A DNA stretch of 64,000 bases from Opisthorchis felineus (GCA_004794785.1 SJOL01007330.1:637376-701375), one strand, 5' to 3'; numbered from the stretch's first letter, positions 12,314 to 25,885 are shown. Made by a program: numbers and translations. Notes: generated by a model not told the origin, from the letters alone.

Positions 12314-12496
12314 ATGGAGAGCGGTATCTTCCATACAACTGAACTCAAATATGAAGTGGATGACGATGGAAACGCACATGAGTTTATAAAGAAAAGTACG
12401 TTGTACGAAACCGCTTTCAATCAAGATCTTGTTCGCTGTCCGCCCCTGATAATCTTGATGGAAAATCTCGAAGGTCACTTTTATGTCTGTTTCTAA
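12314..12496 (+). CDS. Unassigned 60-codon open frame
   Basis: Short frame starting at an ATG. The product is acidic in the middle (EVDDDGNAHEF) and does not look like repeat-derived sequence. The frame is open from 12287. No clear acceptor is visible upstream; a possible weak donor CGAAG|GTCACT lies near the end. No family recognised. It could be a real exon, but length alone does not separate it from chance. Confidence 0.15.
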   Translation: MESGIFHTTELKYEVDDDGNAHEFIKKSTLYETAFNQDLVRCPPLIILMENLEGHFYVCF

Positions 12497-15483
12497 ACAT
12501 CTCGGCATTGAACTACTGTGCAGTCCCTGGATTTGACACATATATCGTTGAAATATGGAGTCTTATGTGAACCTTCTAACAAGTGACATCTCCAGGAGGG
12601 CAACATCACTTCCTTTTAGTAGCATGTTTCTAGCAAAGATTTGACTGCATCCAAAATCATGGATACTAAGACAAGAACAGTTTTCAGCACAGACTGGCTT
12701 CAATTACAAGATGAAATACCGATAAGGTTGAATTTCAGAGAGAGGTACCTGCTAAATGAATAGGAGGGAATAGATGCATGCCTGGTGGAATCCCTGGTGG
12801 TAACTTACATGTAGAAGTCCGTTAAGCCAGTGGACGGCATGCAGCGTGGTAATTTTGGGATAATTCAGTTCATTGGAATTCGTACTGAAGCAACATGCAG
12901 TTGGTAAACACTACTCTATACCTGTCTCGCGTTTGTGAAAACGAATCTCTGTGATCCAAAGAACAACCATACAATCAGCTTAAAATTTTAGTGGGTATTT
13001 CCCACCTAAGTCTGTCAGCATTTCTCCCCAGAAGGGATTACTGAAATGATTATTTACATTCAAGAAGGCGTTCATAATTTCTTTGTTTTTCATGTACGTA
13101 TTTGGCTTTCGCTCGTCTGACCGTAGCCAGCTGACATTGACTGACTATGTGGTAGGTGTGCGTACATTATATTCGAACATGTACTGTAGTGTTTACATCC
13201 CATGTACATGTATCTTCAACATAGTGCACTTAACAATGTTAGGAAATAAACTGCGCTTTTCGGCTTGTGTCGGGTCCATGTGCAACAGTCGTCGTGACCT
13301 TGCGAGCAGCAGACATGAGACTGACTCCATGTTGTATAATACGCCTATCTATTAACGTTTAAGCACTTCATTCATCGAAGCTGTCTTAAGTGCAACCAGG
13401 TGTGGCCCTGGATACAAGGGAACCATTGTCTTTACCTTTCTTTACGTATCCGACACACATTGTCACGTCCTGGCTTGGAAGAACTTGTTCACGGTCGGCA
13501 CACGTGAGCGGACCGCACACAAAGTTGGCACGACAGATAACTTTTATAAGCCAGCTGTTGGGTGAAGCTGTTTGGAGGGGAGCAAGCAAAGTCATGAGGG
13601 ATGCGTCGGGGGGTTTGGATGTGAATGTGCATATCGCGACTGTTGGTCACGTGACAAAATAATACCAACATATGAATCATGTCATCACCACCTGCGCGCC
13701 TCAGGTATGGTGAAGCTCACAACCACAACGCTAGTTTGATTACAGTCTGGAAACCGAGGCGTAATGATGGACTTTGATAAATTCTGCAGGTGGGAGATCA
13801 GCCTTGCTACAGAAGAAACATCTTTAATTGTTGTTTTCATAGTGTAGTTGGGAGACCACTCATGTCGCTGCTTAGCACGTACAGACCTGATGACTGTTTC
13901 TATGACAAGATTCGCTTAGACCCGTCCGCCAAGGCCAAAACTGAGGGGACATATGGTGGCCAGTAGGGATAAGCGTGAGAGTGCCGTGAAGCGCTTTCCC
14001 GACACAATGTTCATGTGATAATTTCCAAAAACAGCATTATTACCGTCAAGGGAAAGAAGCCTTCCTCCCTACACATTTCACCCTAGCTACGACTGCTGTG
14101 TGTGATGCTTTTGTGCTGTTCTGCTTGGCTGAATGGTCTACTGCCCAATCTACTAACTGTCAGAAGGAGAATCCGAATCAACCGAGAGGTGAGCTGTGTG
14201 TACGAACGGGTGACAAAGGTTGACAGCGTGCACGATACGGGCGAAACAGTGCAACCATTAAAAGTACATGTCAGACAAGGTCATCCGCTGATAACTGGTG
14301 TGGGACAGTCGACAGGCTTCAAATTGGGTGAGCACAGAACGCACGAAATGTTCACACGAGAGGCGCACAAGCCGGTTCGGAAGCCTTGTCTAATATCTGC
14401 ATTGATTTCCAGCAGACGTCTCACTTACACAGCCATTGCACTCCCGCTTGCTATTCTCATCTTTTTACACAAAAACCAAATGGGGTCTTAAAAGTACAGC
14501 AAATTAAACCAACAACAGGGTTTGCGTAATTCGCCAGTGTCCGGCACGGAACGTCACTTCAAAATCTGCCATCAAGAAGTCAGAGAGACAATCAGTAAAA
14601 GAGGGACCTTGTATATAAGGGAACTGGATGAATCAGATCGAAATTAGTTGTTTGCCTTTCCCATAAACGTTTTGAGCTATCAAAGGAAATCAATCAATGG
14701 TGTCAGCTTAGTAGATCAATTTCTGCCTTCGGATCAAATGCAGTCCGATCTTTGTCAAATTAATACAACCAAATACGAACGCCTCCAAACGACGAAGTGT
14801 ATGAAATATTTGGAAGCCGCTAACCTAGAGTGTGACGTCAAATACCCATCCACATAACCTCGAAGCATTTCTGGAGATCTCACTTTCTCACGTGACCGGA
14901 TAAATAAGAGTAATCAGGGAATCTACCCACGGGTTGGTTGAACAGGTTCGGTAGAGTGAGCCATCCCCCCAGTTAATACTCGTAGGGGCACCCCTTGGCA
15001 AGCTTGGTTAATGGGTTGACGTTCAAGCCGTCAAGTGAAACCACACTTGTCGCTCAGGTTTGAACAAGTTCGTCATTTAAGAGGTAATAAATCAGGTCCT
15101 CCCACTGCTTTTTCGAAGCAGTGATGTCGCCATTGCCTCAACTACTTCGAAAGTCCAACTACGGTCGAGGATGCGAGCCACCGATGAGCTCTGACAGAAA
15201 AGAAACTCGACTCAACTGCTACCCATCCAAAGTGAACTGACCAGAATCGTCAGGCTACGACAGACCACATAAGACCGGTTCCGGATCTCAAATCCTCTGG
15301 TAGGACATTCTGGAGTGGGACATGTAGACTGCGATGAAGATTTATTCGTCAAGGTCGTTCTTTGTGTATGTCTATCTCCACCGTCCACTGTCCCCATCTA
15401 CTGACTGGACTCAATGTCATTCCTGATCTACTCTACCTGAGTCCTGGGACAGGTAATCTTTTCTAGGTAAGCGCGAGAAACCC
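12497..15483. other. No gene recognised
   Basis: About 3 kb with no supported gene or repeat copy. A 129-codon plus-strand frame (14102-14491) has no recognisable domain and no strong splice context. Confidence 0.4.
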
Positions 15484-15660
15484 GAGCTATTAAGGAGCGT
15501 AACTACTGACGGGAAGGTCCGCGGTTCGAATCCAGCCATGGCTTTTCGATCGCCGCTGTCTAGGCTTAGGAATCCTGGCAGCATTTCATCCCTTGTGCTT
15601 CCTTCAAGGTGCGCGGCAGCTATGCACCGTAAGGTTGCTACAACCAGATATTATTTAATT
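15484..15660 (+). mobile_element. Family 3 tRNA-derived SINE
   Basis: Box B is a perfect GGTTCGAATCC at 15523-15533, while box A has decayed. The body matches the 4.4-kb copy (CTGTCTAGGCTTAGG and the CAGCTATGCACCGTAAGG block). Plus orientation. Confidence 0.75.
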
Positions 15661-16930
15661 TTTTTCTCCGGTTGGCTCACCTCAAACTGCCCTTGGCTGC
15701 TTGCTCTAAGAAGTCTGGTTTTCTATTTCATTAGCGTCAGTATTTCCCCTTATAGCCCAGCTTACTTAGAACTACAACAGTTTTCCAGTTAATCGTATGG
15801 CTTCTTCGCGTTACCCAGATAACCCCACTTCACTTGGAAACAACCTCAGTTCCTCTTAATCCGATAATTTTTAAGCCAAAGTGGTCTCCTGACAGTCGTA
15901 ATACAACGAACTATGTTACCCAAATGTTCTCCCTTTTGTCACCGTAGCGCAAATGCTCTAACCGTTCAACCTGCTTCTGGTCACCTACTGAAGTTTTGAA
16001 TCAGAATAAAACAGCGTATAACTCCAGTTTAGCTTAAAATAGCCTCTTTCCAAAGTGCACTCCCCATAACCCTACAACCCATAGTTCTTTGTATGTCAAT
16101 TGCATGACACTTCTGACGTCTCTGTTATTGTTAGCGTTTGTGTAACGAGATATCCTTCCCGTAATCCGGTTTATTGTTTGACGAAAAAACAATACATTCC
16201 GTCCGAACGTTTAAGTTCACTGATGACTACTTTTAGTTTACGGGGTCTGACTGCTCCAATCTGTTTATTTTTGCCTCTGAATCGGCTCCAGTCGGGGAAG
16301 GAACGTTGCGAAATTTCACAGGCCCTTCAAAATTTATTAATAAATGTGCCCGTTCGCACGAAGTTGATCGCAAAATAAGAGTGGTCTGGAACGTTATGAT
16401 ATTACCCTTGTCATTCGTCTGTCTACTTTGACAGGTAAAACTGACGTTTAGAATCATTCACACAGTACAAGATCGGAAAAAGTTGAATTTGCCCGCCAAT
16501 CTGTTTTGGACGTGTTTCGTGGGCACTTCATTTATCTTGTGCACCGGTTGTCTCATCGTATAAACGGCCAGTTTGTCATTCATAAACAATGGGACCACCC
16601 TAAGCACGCTTAAATTGACGCGTTTTGACGGAATGAAATTGGTCTTTCCATATATTCATGCGTCGACGGTTCCGGGGATGAAATGCGCACCCTCCCCCGG
16701 GAGCTGCTAATTCTGGTTGCAGGATTATCTAACTGTCGCCATTCCAGCCTACTTTAAGGCAACTGTCATCTTTTAGACATATTATCGAGACCTTCGCTAA
16801 CCTATTTATGTTTTGCACAATCTGAACTGCGCAGTATTCACCAAAGGAAGGGCTTTTATTTGGTAACATTCTATGAACAGGTGTTTGCCAAACCACATCC
16901 AGATACCACATCGTTTAGCTATAACACCCT
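15661..16930. other. No gene recognised
   Basis: No supported gene or repeat. Short frames on both strands only. Confidence 0.4.
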
Positions 16931-17075
16931 TCCGGTGCCTGGATGCCATGCCACCCGAAGGAAGCTTAGATACTGTCAGTTTGTCCAAGCCTAGACAAGG
17001 GCAGTCGAGATGCCGAGTTTGTGTTCGAACCACGGAGCTTTTCTATCAACTGAGTTCGCACTTTAACCATTGACC
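16931..17075 (-). mobile_element. Family 3 tRNA-derived SINE, minus copy
   Basis: Reverse complement of the same SINE: box B GGTTCGAACAC at 17021-17031 (minus), a decayed box A near 17046-17058, and the body with the reverse complement of the GTCTAGGCTTGG block (16985-16996). The 3' part of the body ends near 16931. Confidence 0.7.
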
Positions 17076-20000
17076 TTTCTGGAGCCACACACCAGTCGCT
17101 GAAAAACGTGAACATTTGACTTAACGTCATAGTTGGTTTGGATGAATCTTTGCGTTGTTTGCGCTGAAATTTTGGGTGCGTGTCTATTGACCTTCACAAC
17201 AGGGTCTGGAGGTGCGCTTGGAAAATGGCATACCGATCTAGTATGGAGGATCGTGCTGCGCGGGTACATATACTAACACGTTTAGGTATTCTATCCAGCG
17301 GTTACGGGTGAAGTGAAGATATCACAGGAAGACCGGTGTTGCGTGTAGTGTGAAAGGCAGAGGACTAGACTAGTTCTGTGTATGCAAAGATAGAAGGCAG
17401 ACCCACAGTTCAAGAGATCTCGAAATACAAGCAGGCAACTAAGAACTCAGGAAGGGTGTTAGAACCCAATGCAAGCAGACAGGATTTCCATATATCTGAA
17501 CCTATTTCGTACTGCTACCCAGAGGTACATCGCACCACGGCGTGGTGGAGTAAAGTGCTCTGGTCCTTATTCCAAGTGCACCAAGAGCCGTAATTTTAAA
17601 GTACACTTTCACGGAAGAGATCACATGAGGCAGACAATGAGACAGCAGTTCAAAACACTAAAAGAACATGCAAACCAGGTTCACGTGCACGTCCTCTGCC
17701 GTCCACTGTACACCTTGTTGGACAAGGAACTATGTTGGATTTACGGTTAATCCGCACCCTTTTTCTTCCGTTGTTGTTTTCACGCAAGCGTACTGCTCTA
17801 ATAATTTTCCATTCTGGAAACCGGATAAATTGGCGCAAAATTTACACGGCATTGAGACTAGTTTGCATGGTTTTTGTTGGGGATCATACTAAGAACGAGA
17901 AAATCTGCCACACTTTGTAGGTGTTTGCTCGCGAGCACATGAAGACTTTGGAAAGTGTACCAAACCTATGCAATTTGCCCACGTAATAATTCCATTTCAC
18001 GATATCAGGACATAACGCCTACGCAGAATCACCATACTGTACAGTCTACTGGGAAGGAAAAAGCATGCCGGAATTTGTAACATTTTCGCTTCTTAACCTA
18101 CCACGCAAGGATTAGCTTGATTGAAAAAGATATTCAGCTGTAATCACATGACCAGTTATTTACCTGACCAAACGTGGGCGTCCTTCATTGACGATCCGAA
18201 GCAAAAAAAACACCTGCCTTTTATCTTGATGTGTATGTATGATGAATGGAGCAGGGGACTTCTTCTGATTTTACGAACCATTCAAGAAGCTTGCCGAATT
18301 TTCGTCCGCGGAACCAAACTAATGGGACATCTATTTTCTGTGAAACTTAAAGTTTGGGCATTTCCCACACAAATTTTTTGTGACTGTGACGGAATGTTAA
18401 TGTAGTCGGTTTTTGTAAATTACAATCTTGGTCGTATCTCTTTTGGTCGTCCTTTTGGATCGGTGGATCGGTGGTGTGCTGGAACAGTCCCTATTGAGTA
18501 ACTCGTAATCCGGTCCTTAACTTTTTCTCACGCTCACTGGTGAGTGCTCAAACGCGCGATGAATGAAGTGAACGTGCGATCGGGCAAAGTGATATCACTA
18601 CCACTAAATTTACGGGGTAAATCTCGGAATTCTCTCCAAAGTCACGCCAGTTTGCTTGAGCATGTCGAGAAGCAGAAATCTGATTCTGATTGGCTCTGTT
18701 TTGCCCAATCAGAATGCAGAAAGTAAACATCCATTGCAAAATGAAATAGCGTTGGCGGGAGGCGCAAATTAATCTCAACCAAGCCCTGCCTTTTAAACTG
18801 ACTGTGTCTAATAAGGATTAGCCCATGTTCCAGTTAGAACGGTACTCACGATTTCGAGGCGTTTTCCCTGTGATCATACTACTCATAAGGTCGCCCCAAA
18901 ACAACAAGAGCTAATATGCTGTTTAGCGGATTTTTCAGCCAAATAAGTTGTGTCGTAGCAATAAAACTACTTCAGTAGCTTAGTTTTCTTTCCAAATGTG
19001 ACATGTTTGTTGCGATGAGTTCTGATGAAGAAAATTATAAACGACAGATTTGGATAGGGAACCTGATCAAACTTATCATCGATAAGTCTGGGATAGTGTA
19101 TTTAATCAATATTCAATCACTCAATTACCCGTTTCAAGATATTACTTATCTGGAGGGTAGGATCGCAGTAAGATTAAGAGAAATTCACTGTTTTTTGTGC
19201 CGTCCTGACCACTGGATGAATGCTTCTGTAGTTTTCGCGTAAAGTTTTTGAATTATGCAAATACGCTAAGGTTTTCGTAAATAGTCGGAGAGCCCACTAA
19301 GTTCTCTTCGTCTGATTTCCTGGAGGAAAATAGTTCCTTGAACTAGACAACGCATTCTTAGCATGTGAGCTGTAAGTTCAGAGAATCCCACCATTGGCTA
19401 TGTTCTGACAATGGCTTGCAACTAATTTGTACACCGTCGTTTGGTGCTCTGTTCTGCTTTGCTCAGACTCACAACCTTGGGCTTCAAGGCCAGAGGCAGA
19501 CGGAACTATGAATTGGCCATCAAGTAGATGATTCGACCTGTATATAGACCAAACCTGTTTTGGCTTGTTTTGAGACTTCATCTAGTGACGACGATGAAGT
19601 GGATGTCAGCGTTGGAACTACCAGTCCGTTTTATGAGGGATTTCCTGTTTCTCCCTGGGCGTGTTCTCATATGGATTGTTCCAACCAGGGAGTATTTACT
19701 GATAAAAAACTAGGGCTAAATGAGGCTGGCCACTCAACAGAATCCTCTTAGAGGGGGTCCCCGTAAGAGGACCATTGTACGGGAATAACTGTGCTGAACT
19801 GTTTTTTAATAAGTGTTTAAAGCATTATATTCAATAAATGTCTTTTTTCCTTTCGCTGCTTGCTTCGCTTCCTTACACCGTGAATGGCTCCGGAAGAATG
19901 CGAGGCGCTATATTTACCTTTGTCTCCATCAATGTGTTCTCGGTTGTATCAACTGGACGTATGGGAAACAGCGGTATTCATACGCTTTCAATACCCCCAG

Positions 20001-22867
20001 AGGATGGTCTCGTACAAGAAACAGGTACACCTTGCTTTACACTTACACCTTATGTTGGTCTAAGGTCTATGTATTCAATTTAGGATTGGCTGAGTTACAT
20101 ATTCACTCATCTTGAGTACGCAAGTTTAGGTGTGTTGCTTGAGTAATGTGAGTAGTGCTCAGCACACCGATTAAACTCATCCGGTAATAGACGCAAATAA
20201 TAAACCGAGGTTGAAAGCTTGAATAAACGTTGGTACACATCACCATAACTTCGTTGTCCTTGGTACAGGTGCCCCGGGAAATGACGAGTATGTATGTGTG
20301 TGAGACGCAACCCAGTTTGACCTGCATCGGGCACCACTAAGATTCGAAAGCCGCCCACACTTACTGATTGATGTTTGCGCGCTCCTAAAACGCTTTGGAA
20401 TTGTTGCGGGTGTGTTTTGACAAAAGCCACGAATTGATTGCTTTTGAGAAATACAAAAGTTCTGCACCGGGCAACCTAACAATTTTCCGTATTGTGCACG
20501 ACCAGGCATTACGTCCCGTTCGCCCTTTCATTTGCCAATGAAATTGTGGACGGTTTCCCGATTAATCCTGCTCTGTCACAGTGGAGTCATGTTACCTGCT
20601 AAGTTCCGTCAATTCTGTTACAACAAAAGAAAGTCTGACTTGGTCATTCTGTCATCTTTCACTGCTGTAGTGAAAACCCGCCAAAACGCAAGGCCCGAAA
20701 TGAGGTCAAAGTACATCAGGTCCGACTGAACCTTGTTTACCTATGTTTATCCATAATATGGGCTGCAACGGTTAATAACAGTTCACGGACAGGCCGGCTA
20801 CAGTTCGAACGCAGGTACCTGTCCAGTCCAGTGTTGCAACAACCAGCAGGTTGGGGTCCTATTGCCTCTGTGTGATGGTTTTGTTTATAGGAAAAAAGAC
20901 CTGTAAACTCCTAGAGTACGGCCATTCAGCCGTTAGATGGAAGCAGGCTCTAGAAGAAAACGAAAAATTAACTCCGTCAGAGAAAGAACTGTCTGTTTGG
21001 CTATGTCCCTCATCATAGAGGATGACGTAATGAGGCCATGCCCTAGACGGGGATGGCCAATTCACCATCGCGATGTCGTTCGATGGTGTCTCGAAACATC
21101 ATGGTCATTTAGAAGTGGGTGAATAACTACTAAACAACCAGGAAATGGTGTTGAACCTTTGGTAGCTAAATAATCACAATTTGTTGATAGATTGTGGGCA
21201 GTTGATCGTGTGGTACCCACATATGACCACTTAGTGGACGGTTAGCAGTTACCTAAACGTGTATCACAGACAGAAGATAGTTAAATCACAGCAAAACACT
21301 CGCAAATTACGGCGAGTTTGTGGACCTAGTGTTGCAAATACCGACCATGCAACCAGGATTGACAGGTGTTCCGGCGGTAACTATGGGACTGAAAGTCCTA
21401 CAGTAAGAAGAAGTGGTCGTGTTGGAACCGTAAGCAGTCGCCATCACCTAAGGCGTCGTAAGTACTCTTTGATGAGAAGCCTCAGGGTGATTCGCTTGTA
21501 CACTGTGGTGAGCTGCTTGTACCACCCGAAAGCATGTGACCTTGCATAGGCCGACCAATGAGCTTTCAGCTAATATTTCGGGCTGGTTTAATGATATAGT
21601 CCCAAGTGTGAAGCCGTTACTTGAATTCTTTAGACTGGGGTTCGCAAACCTACATAAATTTGTGCATCAATGCACATTGTGATTGCCTAACGAGAAGCGA
21701 AACAACACCCTGATGAAATTACGTTGAATGCAACGTTAGCGGAGATGGATGAATGTTCACCCACGTGAAGGCCTCCTGAAATTTGTTTACGCCAGACCAA
21801 GTGCACTTTTGAACTTCGGCCCTTCGTGTTCTCCAAACTGATTGCTGTTTGGTTTCGCATCAAGGGATACGATGAGATTTCGTAGAAGTGTTCCAAAGAT
21901 ACATGGATAGACATTACGGTCCTCCTCAGCCAGAACACCCGGGACTTTAAAAGGCAGGTATAACAAACGTGACCGACTTTCCACTTTCCATCCCAGCAAA
22001 TTTTTGGTGCAAACTTGGAGTTTGCAAAAAATCATATTGCCTAGTCACATGAGCTGGGAAAGTTAGTTGATGCTCGCTCCTGTACAACCTAAGGGCCTTG
22101 TTTCAAGAGTACACACTGGATAGCCTAACATGGTCACAACAAGCACTCAGTTGAAGTCAATTAAGCCAGACGACCGGATACCATTTCAAATACGCAACAC
22201 ATTTCCATTCACACACTAGTGATTCAACCCTTTAGAAATGGGCGGTTCACCATTAGTATGAACATGTAACTGGGTTACATCTTCTTGCGGGTAGGTGAAC
22301 GTAAATCGGGACCTTTTTTGACCACCTGACTGAACACCCTCTGTTATTCTGTCAAGCCAGACAACTTATTGTGTGCACTAGCTATATATCTGTAGCAGAC
22401 AGTGAGTTGACAACTCTCTTTGTAAGTTTTAGTGAGTTGGTGCTCCCGAAACAAAACCTAGAAGCATGACGCTTCGGGATTAAAGTTCGTCGATTTATTC
22501 CGACAGCTGGAGCGATTGGTTAACCCACCTTTGCTCATTCCACTCGGACTAATAACAACAGTTCTGACGCCCGGAAAAGCATACGTCCTTGCTAAGATAT
22601 TGCGTCATCGAAAGTCGGAAGCACGATGAGGGGGGCATGGTAACATAAGTTGAAACGATTGAATGATACGAGTTACTGAGTTGTCCTAGTGTGCCCTAAA
22701 AGCACTCGTTGTCGCGTTTGACAGGGTGGTTGATAGCAATTAGCGAAGTAACCAAGTGGATCAGACGACCAGAGCTATTTTCAGGTCTCCGCAGGGACTT
22801 TCGAATAGCACTAATGACGAACAACCTGCGCGCAACCAGAAACCAATAGTATAGACTAATTCAGAGG
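17076..22867. other. No gene recognised
   Basis: Nearly 6 kb without a supported gene or a clear copy of the repeat families. A tRNA-like hint near 20770-20830 was considered and rejected. The open frames (up to about 107 codons) lack motifs. Confidence 0.4.
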
Positions 22868-23345
22868 ACATACTACTCATGGGAGCTCTTCGACATTATA
22901 GGGCCGACTTCTTCTAACTTTGTGCTCATTAGGTAGGCACAGTCCCCGATTCTTAGTCGACCTTGTATTCTATTTGAACACTAACTTTTATGCACTCGAC
23001 AAGATACATTCATTTTCAGTTTGCAAATAGGTGCATTTCTCCATTTGTTTACAATCTGGAGTTCAAGTAGAACACGAAGTTGACGGAAAGTCAGCAGTAC
23101 GACTACATAATGAACCCAAAGAAGGATGAAACCAGTCCTGGACCGCTGAAGAGTTTTCAGCAACCACAACAGTAGTGTTCCATCAAAAACATATACTGTC
23201 ATTTCTCGAATATTGTACATACTTAAATATGAGTTTTCCATCCTACCGTACATTTGGTTGCAGAACACTATAAACGAGACATTCAGCTGAGTCTTCCGTC
23301 CAAAATAATTTGAAAATTAATTTGCACGTGAGCATCTTTGGCGAA
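22868..23345. repeat. Family 1 hammerhead repeat, head-to-head (foldback) dimer
   Basis: Left arm (22868 to about 23010) is in minus orientation: terminal block TACTACTCAT, ribozyme remnant at 22903-22940, then the CTTGTATTCTATTTGAAC body block. Right arm (from about 23040) is in plus orientation: GTTCAAGTAGAACACGAAG body block, ribozyme remnant at 23101-23147, AGAGTTTTCAGCAACC terminal block, then further plus-oriented body to about 23345. The arms are inverted copies meeting at an apex around 23020-23035, so a transcript could fold back on itself. Confidence 0.7.
23101..23147 (+). ncRNA. Hammerhead ribozyme motif, degenerate (right arm)
   Basis: CUGAUGAG has become CATAATGAA, while the GAAACCAGUC segment with its GAAA box survives. 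Stem II is CCCAAAGAAGG-like. Inactive by core mutation. Confidence 0.5.
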
Positions 23346-23435
23346 TCACCAGGTAGCTTCAGTCCTCAAAATTTGTGTAGTGTGCTAATCATACTTGCAA
23401 GATAACTTGCAACTTGCAAACGAGTTATGAATACA
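23346..23435. other. Junction between two family 1 copies
   Basis: Low-information spacer containing two adjacent GCAACTTGCAA-like words (AACTTGCAACTTGCAAACG near 23406-23422). Confidence 0.35.
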
Positions 23436-23540
23436 CGTAATACACTACTCAGAAGGTTGCTGAAATTTTTTCGACAGCCCACAACCGGTTTCGCCCTTCT
23501 TGGGGCTCATCAGTTAGGCGTTATGAATACAGTTCAAGCC
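23436..23540 (-). repeat. Family 1 hammerhead repeat, short copy with intact ribozyme core
   Basis: Minus copy holding only the terminal block (TACACTACTCAGAAGGTTGCTGAAA read on plus, from about 23440) and the ribozyme. The rest of the body is lost beyond about 23540. Confidence 0.8.
23477..23519 (-). ncRNA. Hammerhead ribozyme, all core bases retained
   Basis: Minus-strand reading: stem-I strand 23519-23514 (GCCTAA), CUGAUGA 23513-23507, stem II 23506-23503 with 23496-23493 (GCCC/GGGC, perfect), GAAA 23492-23489, palindrome ACCGGU 23489-23484, predicted cleavage after U23483, and stem-I strand GUGGGC 23482-23477. Stem I has one A/G mismatch next to the core; the other five positions pair. 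The cleavage triplet is GUU rather than GUC. The palindromic stem III has no loop, so this type is expected to act as a dimer of two motifs. Confidence 0.8.
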
Positions 23541-25558
23541 AGCTGGAGATGCACATATCGCTTTATCTTGGGACTGATTCATACGTACTGGTAATGCGTT
23601 TGCACTTATATTTCTGAGCGCACATCATACATATCCGTGGGCTATCACTTTGGTGCCCGATAAATTTGCATGTGTTCACTGCATGTACCCGGTAAACTGT
23701 TCGGTTCAAGTCACACGAAGATAGTGGCGATTTGGCTGACCAAAGACGAAGACAATGAAAGATTTTTAGTGCAATTTTTATCCAGCATCTGACGCTTGAC
23801 AACGCCAAAATCTTACGCTCCGTCGCAGTATGCTAAGTGACAAGTTCAGTGGACGCGCACTGCCTTTTGCTTTGTTTTGTTGACACGTTGCAGCTTGTGA
23901 GTTGCCAGCCGTGCGTCTTCCGGGGACATATTGATCCAGGGTTTCTGTGTTTGTCGTTTCTGAAGGCGACTAGGCCTCCAGAAGTGTCAGCCTTCACTGC
24001 TCACAACAGTAGGCGAATGAATACGTGTGAAGTGTTAGCTAGAACAATAGAGAGTACAACGCAGAAATAGCCACAGGTGAAGCCAAATTTTGGTTTTCTT
24101 TTTAGTCAAGATGTTCCCTTCTTTTCACTGATATGGGCGCATGAGCGCTCTTCCATTCTGCTGAGGAATGAAGGAAACTGAGGGTTGATTGGCAACTAGT
24201 TGCTCCGCAACCATTTTAGTAAGGTGCAAGTTTGTCCAACGACAGTACCTCTGAACTTTTGCACAGCAGATCGGTTAGTTCCGCGTATGAGCAAGAGGCA
24301 CATAAGCTTGTTTTCTGTTTATTTATTCTCCCTCCCTACAGCAGCTGCCTTCTGCTTTTCACCTTATCTATTGATTTATGGCACTGTCGAAGACAAACCC
24401 CCGTAAGGAGAACAGGCGTACAGAAATTTCGGATAAAATGAATAGCAGTTGGGAATCGATTTGTTTTCGTTCCTTTGAGGAAGGGATTTCATTTCAACTT
24501 CTAACAAAATGACATTCATGTTTATGAAACAGTTTGCTCGTGCTCCTGACATACTTGAGGCCTTCATCAGGATTGGAGCGTCTTAACAACAGAAATTTGC
24601 TACAAAGAAGAATATGAAGCCAACACATGAAAAACTGTTTCAGTCCATAGCCGTGATGGGCGCTTTCTGCATGGCTTCAAACGCCGCTAAGTGAAGAAAC
24701 CAATTTTTGGAATTATTCTCCTAAATTATTTTACCTCGGAATTGAGTGTAGTGTCTCTTCGTGTGGTTTATCCAACTTCTCGGATATTGTCAAGTTTACC
24801 CTGAGCAAAATTCCTCAGCGTATTCAGAAGGGATTCGTTTTCATCGTGTCCTTGCCCAGATTTCAAAGGGACATGAAGATTCGGATTAGAGCACATTCAG
24901 TTTAGTCCATATGTTTGAACCAGCAGTGTCAACATCGGATAACCAGTCGTCCTACCATGAGGAAAACCTGTTCGCGAATACTGTACTATCTTACCAAACG
25001 TTGCAGCCTACTTTGATATGGGACGACCTCGAATAACCTTCTCAAAATTCCTCCCCCAGGACCGCCAAAAATGAATTGTTTTTGAGATTTCACGGGATCT
25101 TAATTCTAACTAGATTGTATGGAGATTTGACGCCTTTGTCTCCCATTAATTCTGCAAAATATACTCAATAACATCGCTAACGACATCGTGTCAACTCGAT
25201 TTTGCTTTTCCGATGGAAAAGCATGACAAATATGACATCCCAGAATGCTAGGCTAAGACGTTGATCATGTCAGGTTGAAATATGTAATGGTACAACGAAA
25301 CAGCACTGTTTTAGGCACAACACGACTTATAAGTGTTATATCTGATTGCTGTCCCCGCTCCAGTGCCTAGTGCTGGAAAAAAAACAACAGCTTTCTTCCT
25401 AACAAGCGAGTGCGTGCCAGTACAACGGCCTCACGCTGTATTTTTAAAGGGCACTGTTTGACCTTGATCCAAGGCTCTCTGATCAACGTTTAATGGAGTT
25501 TGAAGGTCTCAGTAGGTTTCGGGTATTTTGGGATAATCTTCATTATTCTGACCTTCCT
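23541..25558. other. No gene recognised
   Basis: About 2 kb without a supported gene or repeat. Short open frames only. Confidence 0.4.
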
Positions 25559-25844
25559 GACAGCGGGTGACTCACCTGGAAACCAGCTGAATCTCTTGTT
25601 CCAGCAACCTTATGAGTAGTGTGTTACGTCTAAACATACTTTCTGAAATTTAAGCTTAATTTTTCCACAAGGAAGTGGAAGATCATTTCAGGAAGGCAGC
25701 TGAACAATTATTTCTTTCTCCTTTCTGCTTCTTCACCACACACACGACTACAACACAGATGGTTATGAACTGCAAGCATGCCATGTAGGTGGTTTGCTCA
25801 AGACGTAACACACTACTCATAAGGTTGCTGAAAATTCTTGGACA

Positions 25845-25885
25845 GCCTACGACCGGTTTTACCTATGGGGCTCATCAGGTGGACG
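25845..25885 (-). ncRNA. Hammerhead ribozyme motif, degenerate
   Basis: Minus-strand reading has an intact CUGAUGAG and ACCGGUC, but stem II is shortened by a deletion and the GAAA box reads AAAA. Not expected to cleave. Confidence 0.55.

Noticed and set aside
20770..20855. Possible SINE or tRNA-like sequence with a GTTCGAA word
   Set aside because: Neither box A nor the SINE body could be aligned convincingly.
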